Positions 62,930-64,000 of a stretch of 64,000 bases of DNA are shown one piece after another. The notes beneath the pieces were generated by a model. That model searched no databases and was not told where the DNA came from. It saw nothing but the letters and a program-made list of their open reading frames with translations. This stretch comes from Enoplosus armatus. Lineage: Eukaryota; Chordata; Actinopteri; Centrarchiformes; Enoplosidae. The translations under genes were made by a program, and so were the position numbers. Position 1 is the first letter of the stretch, and every line of letters starts with the position of its first letter. The stretch covers positions 13,458,001 through 13,522,000 of the forward strand of contig NC_092186.1 of assembly GCF_043641665.1 (NCBI RefSeq). Reading direction: 5' to 3'.

Positions 62930-63440
62930 TGTTGTCTAAACATTTTTGGCCGTGCTAGCAGCATGACTCTGGGGATGGTAATGTCGGTCTGTTGGTAAGT
63001 CCACCACTTCTGTCCCGATGGAAATATGGAAAAACAACTGTTACATGGATTTCCATGACATTTTGTATAAAGATTCATGGTGCCATGATGATGAGTCCTA
63101 CTGAATTTGGTGATTCTCATTTTCTTTTAGCACCACCAGCAGGTCAATGTTTTCACTTTACCAGTGAAAGAGCTCTGCATCTACTGCACAGATTGGACAA
63201 AATTTGGTCCAAACATCCATGGTTACCAGAGGATCAACCCCACTGACTTAACATGGACCTCTATTGCCACTGTGAGGTTGACATTTTGGAAGTGTTTAGT
63301 GAAGTGACAACTGTTGGATGGATAGTCATGAAATCTGGTACAGGCGTTCATGTCCCCTTAAGGATAACGTCTAATAATTTTGGTGATCACTTTGCTTTTT
63401 ATCTAGCGCCATCATCAGGTCAAAATTTCAGTTAGCCCTA
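62930..63440. repeat. Interspersed repeat common in teleosts with ~100-bp internal periodicity
   Basis: Recognised words include ccgtgctagcagcatgactc, ggggatggtaatgtcggtct, gttggtaagtccaccacttc, gatttccatgacattttgta, gttggatggatagtcatgaa and ctagcgccatcatcaggtca. The internal unit (ggat...catga.attttgta...attcatg) recurs at about 63040-63080 and 63310-63350. I know the pattern from fish sequences but not its family name. Short open frames across it are not genes. Confidence 0.7.
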
Positions 63441-64000
63441 GTCTTCTTCTCCTTTTTAATGCCACCATGCCACTAGGTGCTTTCAGGACAGCAGTGAGTG
63501 ATGTTGGGTTTTGCTAAAAACAACTTTTTCTTTTATTTTGGCAATGAGTCCTCCACTTTCACAGCACTTACCTCTCATGTATACTGACACTTTAATGGGA
63601 AAGCATTGTTACAGTTATTTGGTTTGCAAGCAACTCTCAACACTTAAGATGGCATTAAGAGATACAAACAATCTATACAATAATGGGCTGTGGCAGCCTT
63701 TCTTCTGCACAAGAGCTGTGGAGAAAGATCTCAGTCCTGTTTATCAGTAGCTGTAGTCTGTAATATGCTGTTAACTTAAAAACAGGTTCACTGGAAAGCC
63801 TTCCAGGGACAAAGAAATGAATTAGGCTACTAATTACAGGGTTAACAGCAGTAATTATATACTAGTTATTTAATAATTATCTTAATGTTGAAAAATTACA
63901 CATTGCATTGTTCACATTTTAGGTTGATAGGATCGTGAAAGTGGGGGAGGGTAAAATATGAGTTTTAAAATCTGCAAAAAGTCTATTTTTAATTTCTGTT

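Overview
The window looks like intronic DNA of a ray-finned (teleost) fish. Coding density is very low, and (CA)n/(GT)n microsatellites are very dense. There are Tc1 DNA transposons, one of them apparently intact, and many short interspersed repeats that I recognise from memory as common in fish genomes. There is no bacterial gene organisation, no operon and no CRISPR array.

I recognise one host gene, agbl4 (cytosolic carboxypeptidase 6, CCP6, a tubulin deglutamylase of the M14 family), on the minus strand. Two exons are supported. A 217-bp exon at 45857-46073 encodes 72 codons of the conserved N-terminal CCP domain (YYYRCPDH, FAFCFDRE, FAYCYPYTY, REQLG). A 40-bp exon at 10280-10319 encodes QQRHLDLLTITNS. 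Both have consensus AG/GT boundaries, their phases agree, and the two peptides are contiguous in vertebrate CCP6. They therefore bracket a complete intron of 35,537 bp. The sequence on either side is interpreted as flanking introns. I did not find the next exons, including the one with the HPGE zinc ligands.

Layout: 1-10279 is the intron downstream of the 40-bp exon, with a nested pair of non-autonomous transposons (2.8-3.6 kb), an unidentified CpG-containing segment (5.2-5.7 kb) and a decayed Tc1 copy (7.6-8.2 kb). 10320-45856 is the large intron. It holds a full-length Tc1 element (15327-16963) with an open 346-codon transposase, LINE remnants (about 19-20 kb and 22.9-23.4 kb), a Harbinger-like non-autonomous element (23.6-24.2 kb), several MITE-like repeats, and a perfect 74-bp duplication (40911-40984 and 42309-42382). 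46074-64000 is the intron upstream of the 217-bp exon. It is rich in microsatellites, with a second decayed Tc1 relic near 60 kb and a teleost-type repeat at 62.9-63.4 kb.

I found no undescribed multi-gene system. The most informative signals are the agbl4 exon pair, the intact Tc1 copy, the 74-bp templated duplication inside a repeat, and a (UG)33 tract in the pre-mRNA just downstream of an agbl4 5' splice site. All family assignments come from sequence reading and memory, with no database search.
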